From positions 1 through 15,073 of the forward strand of contig MNIY01000104.1 in assembly GCA_001919995.1 (NCBI GenBank): DNA of 15,073 nucleotides, given 5' to 3'. A model generated the notes under the pieces. It was not told where the DNA came from, ran no database searches, and saw only the letters and a list, made by a program, of their open reading frames with translations. This stretch comes from Ktedonobacter sp. 13_1_20CM_4_53_11. GTDB lineage: Bacteria > Chloroflexota > Ktedonobacteria > Ktedonobacterales > Ktedonobacteraceae. Positions 7,454 to 13,328 of this stretch are shown here, one piece after another. How positions within the stretch are numbered: the first letter of the stretch is position 1; each line of letters starts with the position of its first letter. Made by a program: the position numbers and the translations under genes.

Positions 7454-7646
7454 GGGTATAGCCTTGCTTTATAACGCAGTGAAGAGCACCACACCGCATG
7501 GAGAGCCACTTCATAGCAATCAATCAAGTAGAAAATTGGCCTCTCAAGCGGCTCTTACATTGAAAGGATTTATTCGCGAACAAATTATTCGTCTATTATA
7601 ATACGCAGGCTCAATCAGATTTTCACACAGTCGAACACATAACATA

Positions 7647-7675
7647 TTGCCCTGGCTAAACCAGTGCACTATAAT
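7647..7675 (+). promoter_or_regulatory. Sigma-A-type promoter for the padR-like gene
   Basis: TTGCCC (7647-7652) and a perfect TATAAT (7670-7675) are 17 bases apart. The start of transcription would be near 7682, leaving a 28-base leader to the ATG at 7710. This rules out the in-frame upstream TTG (7647) and ATG (7674), which lie inside the promoter. The self-complementary AGTGCACT at 7663-7670 touches the -10 and could be part of an operator. Confidence 0.7.
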
Positions 7676-7709
7676 GAAACTGTTCTTGTTCATAAATCGA
7701 GGGAAAACA

Positions 7710-8258
7710 ATGTATATCAGTGAGCCAGCAGAATATGCCATACTGGGGCTACTGGAAAGTCAGCCCATGCATGGTTATGAGATGTTCCAGCAGTTCAAAA
7801 ACGGCGCGCTGGGACAGATCGTCCACCTTGAAATGAGCCAGATGTATGCATTCTTGAAAAAACTTGAACGGCTGATGTATATAGAAGCGCAGCTAGAGAC
7901 CCAGGGGCTGCGTCCACCGCGCAAAATCTTTCACCTCACTGCGCAGGGACGGCATATCTTCTTCCAGTGGCTAAAAGAACCTGTTGAGCGACCACGAGAG
8001 ATTCGCATCCTCTTTCTCATCAAGCTCTACTTCGTCCAGCAGTTTACCCCAGAGGAAATCGGACATCTCATTGACCAGCAAATTATCGCCTGCAGAAACT
8101 TTCTCAATCATCTTGAGGCTCGGCATTCGCTGCCCTTAGAAACTAGTGATGAGGCGTTCTTCGACCACGTTGTTCTACGCGGGCGCATTTACCAGACCCG
8201 CTCATTGCTTGACTGGCTACAAGAACTCCAACACGAACTGGCAGAAGCGCATCCATAA
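7710..8258 (+). CDS. PadR-family transcriptional regulator
   Basis: PadR regulators are dimeric winged-helix repressors that often respond to small aromatic molecules or drugs and often control their own gene. The 182-residue product opens with AEYAILGLLESQPMHGYEM (7-25), the hallmark first helices of the PadR domain. MSQMYAFLKKLERLMYI (recognition helix region) and the wing RPPRKIFHLTAQGR follow. The second half (about 95-180) is helical and fits the C-terminal dimerisation domain of the longer PadR subgroup. GAGGG lies six bases before the chosen ATG and the promoter geometry supports it. No obvious target gene is adjacent on the same strand; the next gene is convergent. The ligand is unknown. 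Confidence 0.9.
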   Translation: MYISEPAEYAILGLLESQPMHGYEMFQQFKNGALGQIVHLEMSQMYAFLKKLERLMYIEAQLETQGLRPPRKIFHLTAQGRHIFFQWLKEPVERPREIRILFLIKLYFVQQFTPEEIGHLIDQQIIACRNFLNHLEARHSLPLETSDEAFFDHVVLRGRIYQTRSLLDWLQELQHELAEAHP

Positions 8259-8276
8259 GGTGAACTTACTCCGGCT

Positions 8277-8987
8277 TTATGCACGCAACAAAAGCTGGTA
8301 ACGTGGATTGAAGGCCTTATCGCACTTGCTACATGAAACGGCCTGTGAATAACGGCGGGTACGTGGATATTGATTACCGCAATTTGGGCAGATATAAAGG
8401 TAGCGAATTGGACGACGTTTGCGGCATAAAGCCTCACGCCGCGCACTTTCTTCGCGCAGAAGACGGCGTAGCTCTTCCAGGCCATAGCCAGTAACAGCAG
8501 CCTCATCGGCTGCGATCGAGTCGTATCCATGATGGCGGTGACGACGAGGGGTTCCTTTTATCCGATCAGCCAGGTGTATCAATTCATGGGCCACCGTTAC
8601 TTCAATTGACTGTGGTTGCATATCCGGCTCAATAAAAATGAGGTGACGATGGCTTGGCAGTTGAAGTTGCAGACTATCTTCAAAGACAAGGAGAGTTTGT
8701 GAATGCAAAGTATTGCGAGTACGTGTTTTCACTCCTGTCTGTGAATGGTGTGGAGCCGGGAGGTAGCAGTAACAGCCTAACACCATACTATTGAGTCGTT
8801 TTCCCGTCCAACGCATATATTCCTGGCGATCCTGAGTAATAGCCAGTTTACCAAGTTCTTGCGTCGGGAGGTTTAATTTTTGCCAGTAGAGTGCCAACCA
8901 ATCCTTAATCGTATGACTTGCATGCACGATAGGGCCTGCTTGCCGTGGTGGCGGCGCGGGTGTACGAGATGTACGGGCGGCAACCAT
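8277..8987 (-). CDS. SprT-like zinc metalloprotease with C-terminal zinc ribbon
   Basis: The 236-residue product has an HELIH zinc-protease motif at 134-138, followed by a His-rich HRHHGYD segment (150-156) at the place where SprT and Spartan-type proteins carry the third zinc ligand before a Gly. The C-terminus is a zinc ribbon with CPNCG (C200, C203) and CSKC (C219, C222), also typical of SprT-like proteins. Family members include the eukaryotic Spartan DNA-protein crosslink protease; the bacterial role is not settled. Residues 1-25 are Pro/Ala-rich. The start at 8987 has AAGG six bases upstream and AGGAG further up. The leader is long (about 107 bases) and contains two inverted repeats. 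It is convergent with the padR-like gene, with 18 bases between stops. Confidence 0.8.
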   Translation of the reverse strand: MVAARTSRTPAPPPRQAGPIVHASHTIKDWLALYWQKLNLPTQELGKLAITQDRQEYMRWTGKRLNSMVLGCYCYLPAPHHSQTGVKTRTRNTLHSQTLLVFEDSLQLQLPSHRHLIFIEPDMQPQSIEVTVAHELIHLADRIKGTPRRHRHHGYDSIAADEAAVTGYGLEELRRLLREESARREALCRKRRPIRYLYICPNCGNQYPRTRRYSQAVSCSKCDKAFNPRYQLLLRA

Positions 8988-9023
8988 GTCGGCCTTTTTA
9001 CTCCTACCTGCTTAGACTAGGCA

Positions 9024-9041
9024 TCCAGCGGCAATGCTGGA
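9024..9041 (-). promoter_or_regulatory. Stem-loop in the SprT-like gene leader
   Basis: TCCAGC and GCTGGA are perfect six-base arms around a six-base loop, 37 bases before the start codon on the minus strand. It could affect stability or translation of the leader; no function can be assigned. Confidence 0.35.
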
Positions 9042-9063
9042 CGACCGCGAGGGTCAATCCTTC

Positions 9064-9081
9064 GCATGTTTTAGAACATGC
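9064..9081. promoter_or_regulatory. 18-bp palindrome, possible operator
   Basis: GCATGTT-TTAG-AACATGC is a perfect seven-base inverted repeat with a four-base centre, lying 13-30 bases downstream of the predicted start of the SprT-like transcript. The position suits a repressor site. Confidence 0.45.
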
Positions 9082-9100
9082 TCTCAAATATTGTAATGCA

Positions 9101-9129
9101 AGTATATCAGGCATAGCAAGTGGGTGCAA
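9101..9129 (-). promoter_or_regulatory. Sigma-A-type promoter for the SprT-like gene
   Basis: On the minus strand TTGCAC (9129-9124) and TATACT (9106-9101) are 17 bases apart, with TGA making an extended -10. Transcription would begin near 9094. Confidence 0.7.
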
Positions 9130-9178
9130 GGTATTTTATATATTATTCTGAGCCATTTCAGCCAACCAGTCTCTTCGC

Positions 9179-9207
9179 TTGACACCTTTTCTTACTGGGC
9201 GTAAGAT
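9179..9207 (+). promoter_or_regulatory. Promoter for the 161-residue hypothetical gene
   Basis: A consensus TTGACA (9179-9184) is followed after 17 bases by TAAGAT (9202-9207). Transcription would begin near 9214, 44 bases before the ATG. Inverted arms CTTTTC/GAAAAG (9186-9191, 9210-9215) and CTTAC/GTAAG (9191-9195, 9201-9205) surround the -10. GGGCGTAAG (9197-9205) recurs in the promoter at 9811. Confidence 0.65.
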
Positions 9208-9257
9208 GAGAAAAGTCTTAACACGTTCACCTTCTACCTCCCGTAAGGAGCTTTTCC

Positions 9258-9743
9258 ATGTCGTTTCAAATATGTATAAGGACAGATAAGTCATTACATC
9301 AACTCACCTCAGAGATACGCACTATCTTCTCACTCCCCCCGTTTCGACAGGACACTTTCGTAGGTGAACCGTATTGCCAATTTGAAATGTTAGGAATGCT
9401 CATTTTGATCCATCGCACCGACGAAGAGGACCGCGACCCGGAGGTGATGCACTATCCCTACTACTTTGACATGCAAATGGCTTTTACTGATCACGAGCTA
9501 GATACGGATACTATGGAGTATATGCTGCAACCGTATTACGCCCAATTGCTCAGTTTTAGTCTTGGTCTGGACACAGCCTTTCATGAGAAAAAGAAAGTTG
9601 GAAACAAGTGGCACATACGTTACCGCTTCTTTAGAAAAAACCCAAAATGGAATGAATCTATTTTATATGGTGAACCTGGCTGGGAACCGGCTGTTATCGA
9701 AGCTCCTTCCACTTTGTGGCGCATAATGTATCCTGTCTTATAA
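9258..9743 (+). CDS. Hypothetical protein, 161 residues, family not recognised
   Basis: I do not recognise this family. The product is soluble-looking, with no signal peptide or membrane segment. It is rich in aromatic residues and acidic patches (HRTDEEDRDPEV about 55-66, then MHYPYYFDMQM about 67-77). The C-terminal part, about 112-161, is basic then aromatic, with WHIRYRFFRKNPKW and EPGWEP. The pattern suggests a compact alpha/beta fold. That it is a real gene is supported by AAGGAG eight bases before the ATG, a consensus promoter 50-80 bases upstream, and a clean open frame. It is separated from the next gene by 173 bases. The size, acidity and lone position recall small immunity-type proteins, but no toxin partner is visible, so this is not claimed. 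Confidence 0.75.
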   Translation: MSFQICIRTDKSLHQLTSEIRTIFSLPPFRQDTFVGEPYCQFEMLGMLILIHRTDEEDRDPEVMHYPYYFDMQMAFTDHELDTDTMEYMLQPYYAQLLSFSLGLDTAFHEKKKVGNKWHIRYRFFRKNPKWNESILYGEPGWEPAVIEAPSTLWRIMYPVL

Positions 9744-9810
9744 CCCCTTGCATAATAGCGGGTAAAAATGCTACAGTGAAAAGATCATACAACATCTCAT
9801 CCTCCATAGC

Positions 9811-9839
9811 TTGAACGAAACATTGTAGGGGCGTAAGGA
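9811..9839 (+). promoter_or_regulatory. Candidate promoter for the maoC-ligase-R2lox operon
   Basis: TTGAAC (9811-9816) is followed after 17 bases by TAAGGA (9834-9839). The -10 is weak by sigma-A standards, but the block GGGCGTAAG (9829-9837) sits 18 bases from the start of the -35, exactly as in the promoter at 9179. The expected leader is about 70 bases. Confidence 0.4.
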
Positions 9840-9845
9840 TTACGC
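9831..9845. promoter_or_regulatory. 15-bp palindrome over the operon promoter, probable operator
   Basis: GCGTAA-GGA-TTACGC is a perfect six-base inverted repeat with a three-base centre. It covers the candidate -10 and the expected transcription start, the usual place for a repressor site. Confidence 0.5.
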
Positions 9846-9916
9846 TCATCTGGAGATAAGGATCCTGGCGCGATACGACGCGTCCTGCCCTTAGCTGAAC
9901 TACATGGAGACATCCC

Positions 9917-10366
9917 ATGAGTATTTTGAACGCAACTATTGGTGAAGAGCTCATCCCATTAGTGAAACCGCCAATCACGCAGGAGCAGCTACAGCGCTAT
10001 GCTGAAGCATCTGGGGATTACAATCCTATACATCTTGACGAAGAGGCAGCGCATCGCGTAGGACTGGATAGCGTTATCGCTCAAGGTATGCTCAGCATGG
10101 CTTTTCTCGGACAATTCATCAACCAACGCATCTCCGACATACCCGAAGTCTATCTAACACGGTTCAAGGTACGCTTTTCCAATATGGTTCGCCTGGAAGA
10201 TACCATCACCTGTCATGGCAAGATTAAAGCGCGTACCAGTGAGAACGAAGGATATGAGTTCGTGACGATCGAGTGTTGGGCGCAAAACCAGAAAGGCGAG
10301 AAGGTCACTGTTGGTGAAGCGGTAGTATCCATTCCCCTTACACTCAAAGAAGAGGTAAAGGTATGA
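9917..10366 (+). CDS. MaoC-like hotdog-fold (R)-hydratase/dehydratase
   Basis: MaoC-like proteins hydrate enoyl-CoA thioesters or dehydrate 3-hydroxyacyl thioesters. The 149-residue product is a single hotdog domain with the hydratase signature YAEASGDYNPIHLDEEAA (28-45). Asp34 and His39 are the expected catalytic pair, and AQGMLSMAFLGQFI forms the long central helix. Length is normal for the single-domain type. GGAG lies about seven bases before the ATG. Its last four bases overlap the start of the acyl ligase gene (ATGA), so the two are translationally coupled. The chain length and stereochemistry of the substrate cannot be read from sequence. Lying first in the operon, it would act on acyl-CoA made by the ligase. 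Confidence 0.88.
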   Translation: MSILNATIGEELIPLVKPPITQEQLQRYAEASGDYNPIHLDEEAAHRVGLDSVIAQGMLSMAFLGQFINQRISDIPEVYLTRFKVRFSNMVRLEDTITCHGKIKARTSENEGYEFVTIECWAQNQKGEKVTVGEAVVSIPLTLKEEVKV

Positions 10367-11988
10367 CGGTTGAGAAACCCACGATGAACGACCAGGATTT
10401 ACATGTACTCTCCGATCTCTCCATTTATAATTGCGTTCGTTTCGGCCCCTACAAAGCTATGATCTACGAAGATCAGCAGGATGTACGGGAATATACTAAC
10501 ATAGATATTGCCAGGGAAGCCGCACAATTGGCGACCGGTCTGCAAGCATTAGGGATTAAAAAAGGCGACCGGATCATCGTTATGATGTTGAACTGCCCAG
10601 AGGTCCTCATTGCGTACCAGGCAATCGCCCGCGCGGGTGCCCTCATTATACCGGTTATGCCACTTCTCAAGGCGCCAGAAGTACGCTATATCGCTGAGAA
10701 CTCCACCGCCAGGGTTGTGTTCACCAGTCCCGTTCTCCTCCCTTTATTGAGCAGCGCTCTGGCTGATGTCCCTATGGTGCAACACATTATTTCTACAGGA
10801 AATCCAGAAGTACAAGCCACCAGGACTCTGAGTACTGGAGACGCTGGCTCGCGCTCCTACGCTATTCATGCCTATAGCGACATAGTGATACAGGGCGAAG
10901 CAGGCGCGGAGCATTTCCTCTCATCCAAGGATGCGGTACCCGTAGCAGAAGATGATATCGCTGTCATCCTCTATACATCTGGTACTACTGGTCGTCCAAA
11001 GGGGGTCGTCCTGACCCATCGCAGCCTCATCTCCAACGCATTAGGTGGACGTGGGCCGGAACGTGAGACGCGGGATGAAGGGCATACTCTGGCTGTCCTC
11101 CCCCTGGCCCACGCCTACGGTATTCTTGCTGCTAATGTCTTCTTTTTGCGCGGTCAGACCATTGTGGCACATCCGCGCTTCGATACAAGCGCGGTGCTCT
11201 CCGCGATCGAGCGCCATCACATTGTCTCGTTCGCCGGTGTACCAGCAATGTTTGTCGCTTTACTGTTCACCCCAGATACTGACAAGTATGACACCAGCAG
11301 CTTACAAACCTGTGTCAGCGGTTCCGCGCCGCTGCCAAAAGCGGTTTTAGAGGGTTTCGAGCAGAAATTTGGCTGCCGCATTCTCGAGGGTTACGGTCTC
11401 TCCGAGGCCAGCGCCGCCCTTACCGGCCATAGCCTCGAAATGGAAAGGAGGCCTGGCTCAGTAGGGAAGCCTCTACCAAACGTAGAAGTGCTCGTAGTGG
11501 ATGAAAACGACCAACCAGTACCTGTTGGCGAAATAGGTGAGGTGATTGCTCGTGGCCCCAATGTCATGACTGGCTATTACAATATGCCCGACGAGACAGA
11601 GGCGGCGTTGAAGAATGGCTGGCTGCATACAGGCGACATGGGACGCTTTGACGAAGATGGTTACTTGTATATTGTCGAACGTAAGAAGGACCTGATCATC
11701 CGCGGGGGGTTCAATATCTATCCTCGCGATGTAGAAGAAGTACTCAGCAGGCATCCAGCAGTGAGCGAGGTGGCGGTGGTCGGCATACCATCGGAGCGTA
11801 TGGGTGAAGAAGTGAAAGCCTTCGTCGTTACTCGTGCTCCCGTCGACGCGGAGACTCTCCTCGCTTATTGCCGTGAATGGCTGGCGAACTATAAAACACC
11901 AAGTGAGATCGAGTTTATCAGTGTATTGCCACGCAATGCGGTGGGAAAGATCGATAAAAAGGAACTAAGGAGACAACATGTCCATTGA
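10363..11988 (+). CDS. Acyl-CoA synthetase / AMP-dependent ligase (ANL superfamily)
   Basis: The enzyme would activate a carboxylic acid with ATP to an acyl-adenylate and then to an acyl-CoA. The 541-residue product has the P-loop-type motif YTSGTTGRPKG (204-214), the GYGLSE motif (343-348) that contacts the adenylate, and TGD at 423-425. The hinge segment is VERKKDLIIRGGFNIYP (438-454), and the catalytic C-terminal lysine lies in NAVGKIDKKELR (K529). All key residues are present and the length is normal. The pattern resembles medium/long-chain fatty acid and aromatic acid ligases; substrate is not predictable by eye. The start overlaps the maoC-like stop by four bases with GAGG in front, and the end overlaps the R2lox start by eleven bases. 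Confidence 0.93.
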   Translation: MTVEKPTMNDQDLHVLSDLSIYNCVRFGPYKAMIYEDQQDVREYTNIDIAREAAQLATGLQALGIKKGDRIIVMMLNCPEVLIAYQAIARAGALIIPVMPLLKAPEVRYIAENSTARVVFTSPVLLPLLSSALADVPMVQHIISTGNPEVQATRTLSTGDAGSRSYAIHAYSDIVIQGEAGAEHFLSSKDAVPVAEDDIAVILYTSGTTGRPKGVVLTHRSLISNALGGRGPERETRDEGHTLAVLPLAHAYGILAANVFFLRGQTIVAHPRFDTSAVLSAIERHHIVSFAGVPAMFVALLFTPDTDKYDTSSLQTCVSGSAPLPKAVLEGFEQKFGCRILEGYGLSEASAALTGHSLEMERRPGSVGKPLPNVEVLVVDENDQPVPVGEIGEVIARGPNVMTGYYNMPDETEAALKNGWLHTGDMGRFDEDGYLYIVERKKDLIIRGGFNIYPRDVEEVLSRHPAVSEVAVVGIPSERMGEEVKAFVVTRAPVDAETLLAYCREWLANYKTPSEIEFISVLPRNAVGKIDKKELRRQHVH

Positions 11989-12922
11989 ACTGCCATTAGA
12001 AAATGCGCCATTGACCCAGTTACAGCAGACGCCTATTGATAACGTTCTGAATATTATCGACCAGGGGCTGGTCCATTTACCATCGTATAGAGAACTGTTC
12101 TATCGCTGGGAGCGCCAGCAGTGGCGCGCAGAGGAGATAGATTTCTCCCCCGATCGCTTCCAATGGGAAAAGATGGGACAACAGGAACGGCAGGACCGTC
12201 TATATGGGCTATCGGCCTTCTTTAGAGGGGAGGCATGCGTCACAGACACGCTGGCACCATATATTACAGCGATGCCCGATGAGGAGATGCGTATCTTCCT
12301 GACCACGCAGCTGGCCGACGAGGCACGTCATACCGTCTTTTTCGCTCGCTTTTTCAAAGAAGTGCTCGGTATAGATAAAACAAGGTTGGAGGACACACTG
12401 GATAATATACGGCAGTATATGAACAAGCATCTCCAGTATATCCTGATTGACTCACTCGCGGATGTTGCTGAACATATTCGACAAGAACCCAAAAACCTGG
12501 ATCACCTGATCGAAGGGATAACGCTCTATCATGTGATCGTCGAGGGCACAATGGCACTGGCTGGTCAACGCGGCATCCTGGAATTTTACCGTCAGAATAA
12601 TCTCTTTCCGGCATTTCGCGGCGGCTTCACCGCTGTTGCGCGCGATGAATCACGCCACGTTGTCTTTGGTGTGAAATTCCTGAGAGAAATGATACAGCGC
12701 GACGCGGCTAACGCCAGGGTCGTTAAAGCGGCTATCAATAAATACGCGCAGGTTGCTTTCACCGCGCTAACCCCGGCGGATGAAAACATCCCGGACATCC
12801 TGGCGATGCAACAAGATCCCTGGGTATCACCGCGTTACGCGCTGGACTCGCTGCGCAAGAAAATCAAGGTGATAGGCCTCAGCATGGATTTGCCTGTGGT
12901 GCCTCCACCGCCGTTGTTTTAA
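11978..12922 (+). CDS. R2-like ligand-binding oxidase (R2lox), ferritin-like Mn/Fe protein
   Basis: R2lox proteins are relatives of the ribonucleotide reductase small subunit that bind a heterodinuclear Mn/Fe centre and a long-chain fatty acid instead of making a radical for RNR. The 314-residue product shows a full metal-ligand set: Glu85 (RGEACV), Glu115 and His118 (DEARH), Glu189 (VIVEG), Glu224 and His227 (DESRH). Val88, three after the first ligand, and Tyr184, five before Glu189, occupy the places of the Val-Tyr ether cross-link known in the mycobacterial and Geobacillus R2lox proteins. This separates it from a true NrdB or NrdF; no nrdA/nrdE is nearby. AAGGAG lies just before the ATG. 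The overlap with the ligase gene implies coupled expression. Confidence 0.88.
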   Translation: MSIELPLENAPLTQLQQTPIDNVLNIIDQGLVHLPSYRELFYRWERQQWRAEEIDFSPDRFQWEKMGQQERQDRLYGLSAFFRGEACVTDTLAPYITAMPDEEMRIFLTTQLADEARHTVFFARFFKEVLGIDKTRLEDTLDNIRQYMNKHLQYILIDSLADVAEHIRQEPKNLDHLIEGITLYHVIVEGTMALAGQRGILEFYRQNNLFPAFRGGFTAVARDESRHVVFGVKFLREMIQRDAANARVVKAAINKYAQVAFTALTPADENIPDILAMQQDPWVSPRYALDSLRKKIKVIGLSMDLPVVPPPPLF

Positions 12923-12932
12923 GGACAATGCA

Positions 12933-12954
12933 GGGGTCAGGTCTCCAAGACCCC
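12933..12954 (+). promoter_or_regulatory. Stem-loop between the R2lox and RAM-domain genes
   Basis: GGGGTC and GACCCC are perfect six-base arms around a ten-base loop, in the 59-base gap between the genes. No T run follows, so it may be a processing or attenuation element rather than a full terminator. Confidence 0.45.
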
Positions 12955-12981
12955 AGGATGTTACCCTATAAGGAGTATCGT

Positions 12982-13260
12982 ATGGTGTCTGCTGTCGTTC
13001 TCATCAATGTACAACGAGGTCAGGTCAATGAAACGGCCCAAAGTCTGTTAGAGATCGAAGGGGTAGCGGAGGTTTACTCCGTTACAGGGGATTATGACCT
13101 GGTAGCGCTTTTGCGCCTGCAACAATATGAGGATCTGGCCGAAGTGGTTACTACTCGTATGGTGCAACTTCCCGCTATTACAAAGACCAACACGTTGATG
13201 GCCTTTCAATGCTACTCGCGCGCCGACCTGCAACAGGCCTGGGATATCGGCGTAGAGTAG
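12982..13260 (+). CDS. Stand-alone Lrp/AsnC effector-binding (RAM) domain protein
   Basis: The 92-residue product covers only the ligand-binding and oligomerisation domain of Lrp/AsnC regulators; there is no helix-turn-helix. Seen: VSAVVLINVQRGQVNETAQSL, then VAEVYSVTGDYDLVALLRL with the conserved VTGDYDL core, then TKTNTLMAF at the final strand, all typical of the alpha/beta RAM fold. Stand-alone members are thought to bind amino acids or other small molecules, or to assemble with full-length Lrp proteins. I chose the ATG at 12982 because AAGGAG lies seven bases upstream; the longer frame from 12928 would translate through the stem-loop at 12933-12954. It closes the maoC-ligase-R2lox operon and may sense an operon substrate or product, which is inference. 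Confidence 0.85.
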   Translation: MVSAVVLINVQRGQVNETAQSLLEIEGVAEVYSVTGDYDLVALLRLQQYEDLAEVVTTRMVQLPAITKTNTLMAFQCYSRADLQQAWDIGVE

Positions 13261-13268
13261 TGAACGAA

Positions 13269-13328
13269 GTGCCGTAGAAATGCCATTACCGAAGCCCGCA
13301 GGCTATAGAAATGGCGTTCCTATGGCAC
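13269..13328. terminator. Long 60-nt hairpin between convergent genes, probable bidirectional terminator
   Basis: The arms pair in perfect register with no bulges: GTGCC/GGCAC outside, then an eight-base segment with one mismatch, GCCATT/AATGGC, a five-base weak segment, and AGCC/GGCT closing a CGCA loop (13297-13300). Three of the paired positions are G-U when read as + strand RNA, which suggests the plus operon is its main user. It overlaps the stop of the minus-strand gene at 13320. Confidence 0.55.

Larger units (their letters stand above)
7325..7709. other. Divergent intergenic region between hup and the padR-like gene
   Basis: This 385-base gap has no gene I can support. It holds the hup promoter (7425-7453), three CAAGG-type half-sites near it (7442-7446, 7451-7455, and inverted at 7462-7466), and an AT-rich stretch at 7561-7605 with TTCGCGAA (7573-7580) and a lone TATAAT (7597-7602). 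The padR promoter (7647-7675) follows, with the 8-base palindrome AGTGCACT (7663-7670). Confidence 0.55.

Noticed and set aside
7647..7709. Upstream TTG or ATG starts for the padR-like gene
   Set aside because: Both lie inside the promoter, upstream of the predicted transcription start.
9743..9777. Terminator or alternative promoter (TTGCAT-N18-TACAGT) after the 161-residue gene
   Set aside because: ACCC/GGGT arms are too weak for a terminator and lack a T run; the promoter hexamers are poor compared with those at 9811.
12928..12981. Upstream start for the RAM-domain gene
   Set aside because: It has no ribosome site and would run through a stem-loop; the ATG at 12982 has AAGGAG at the right distance.
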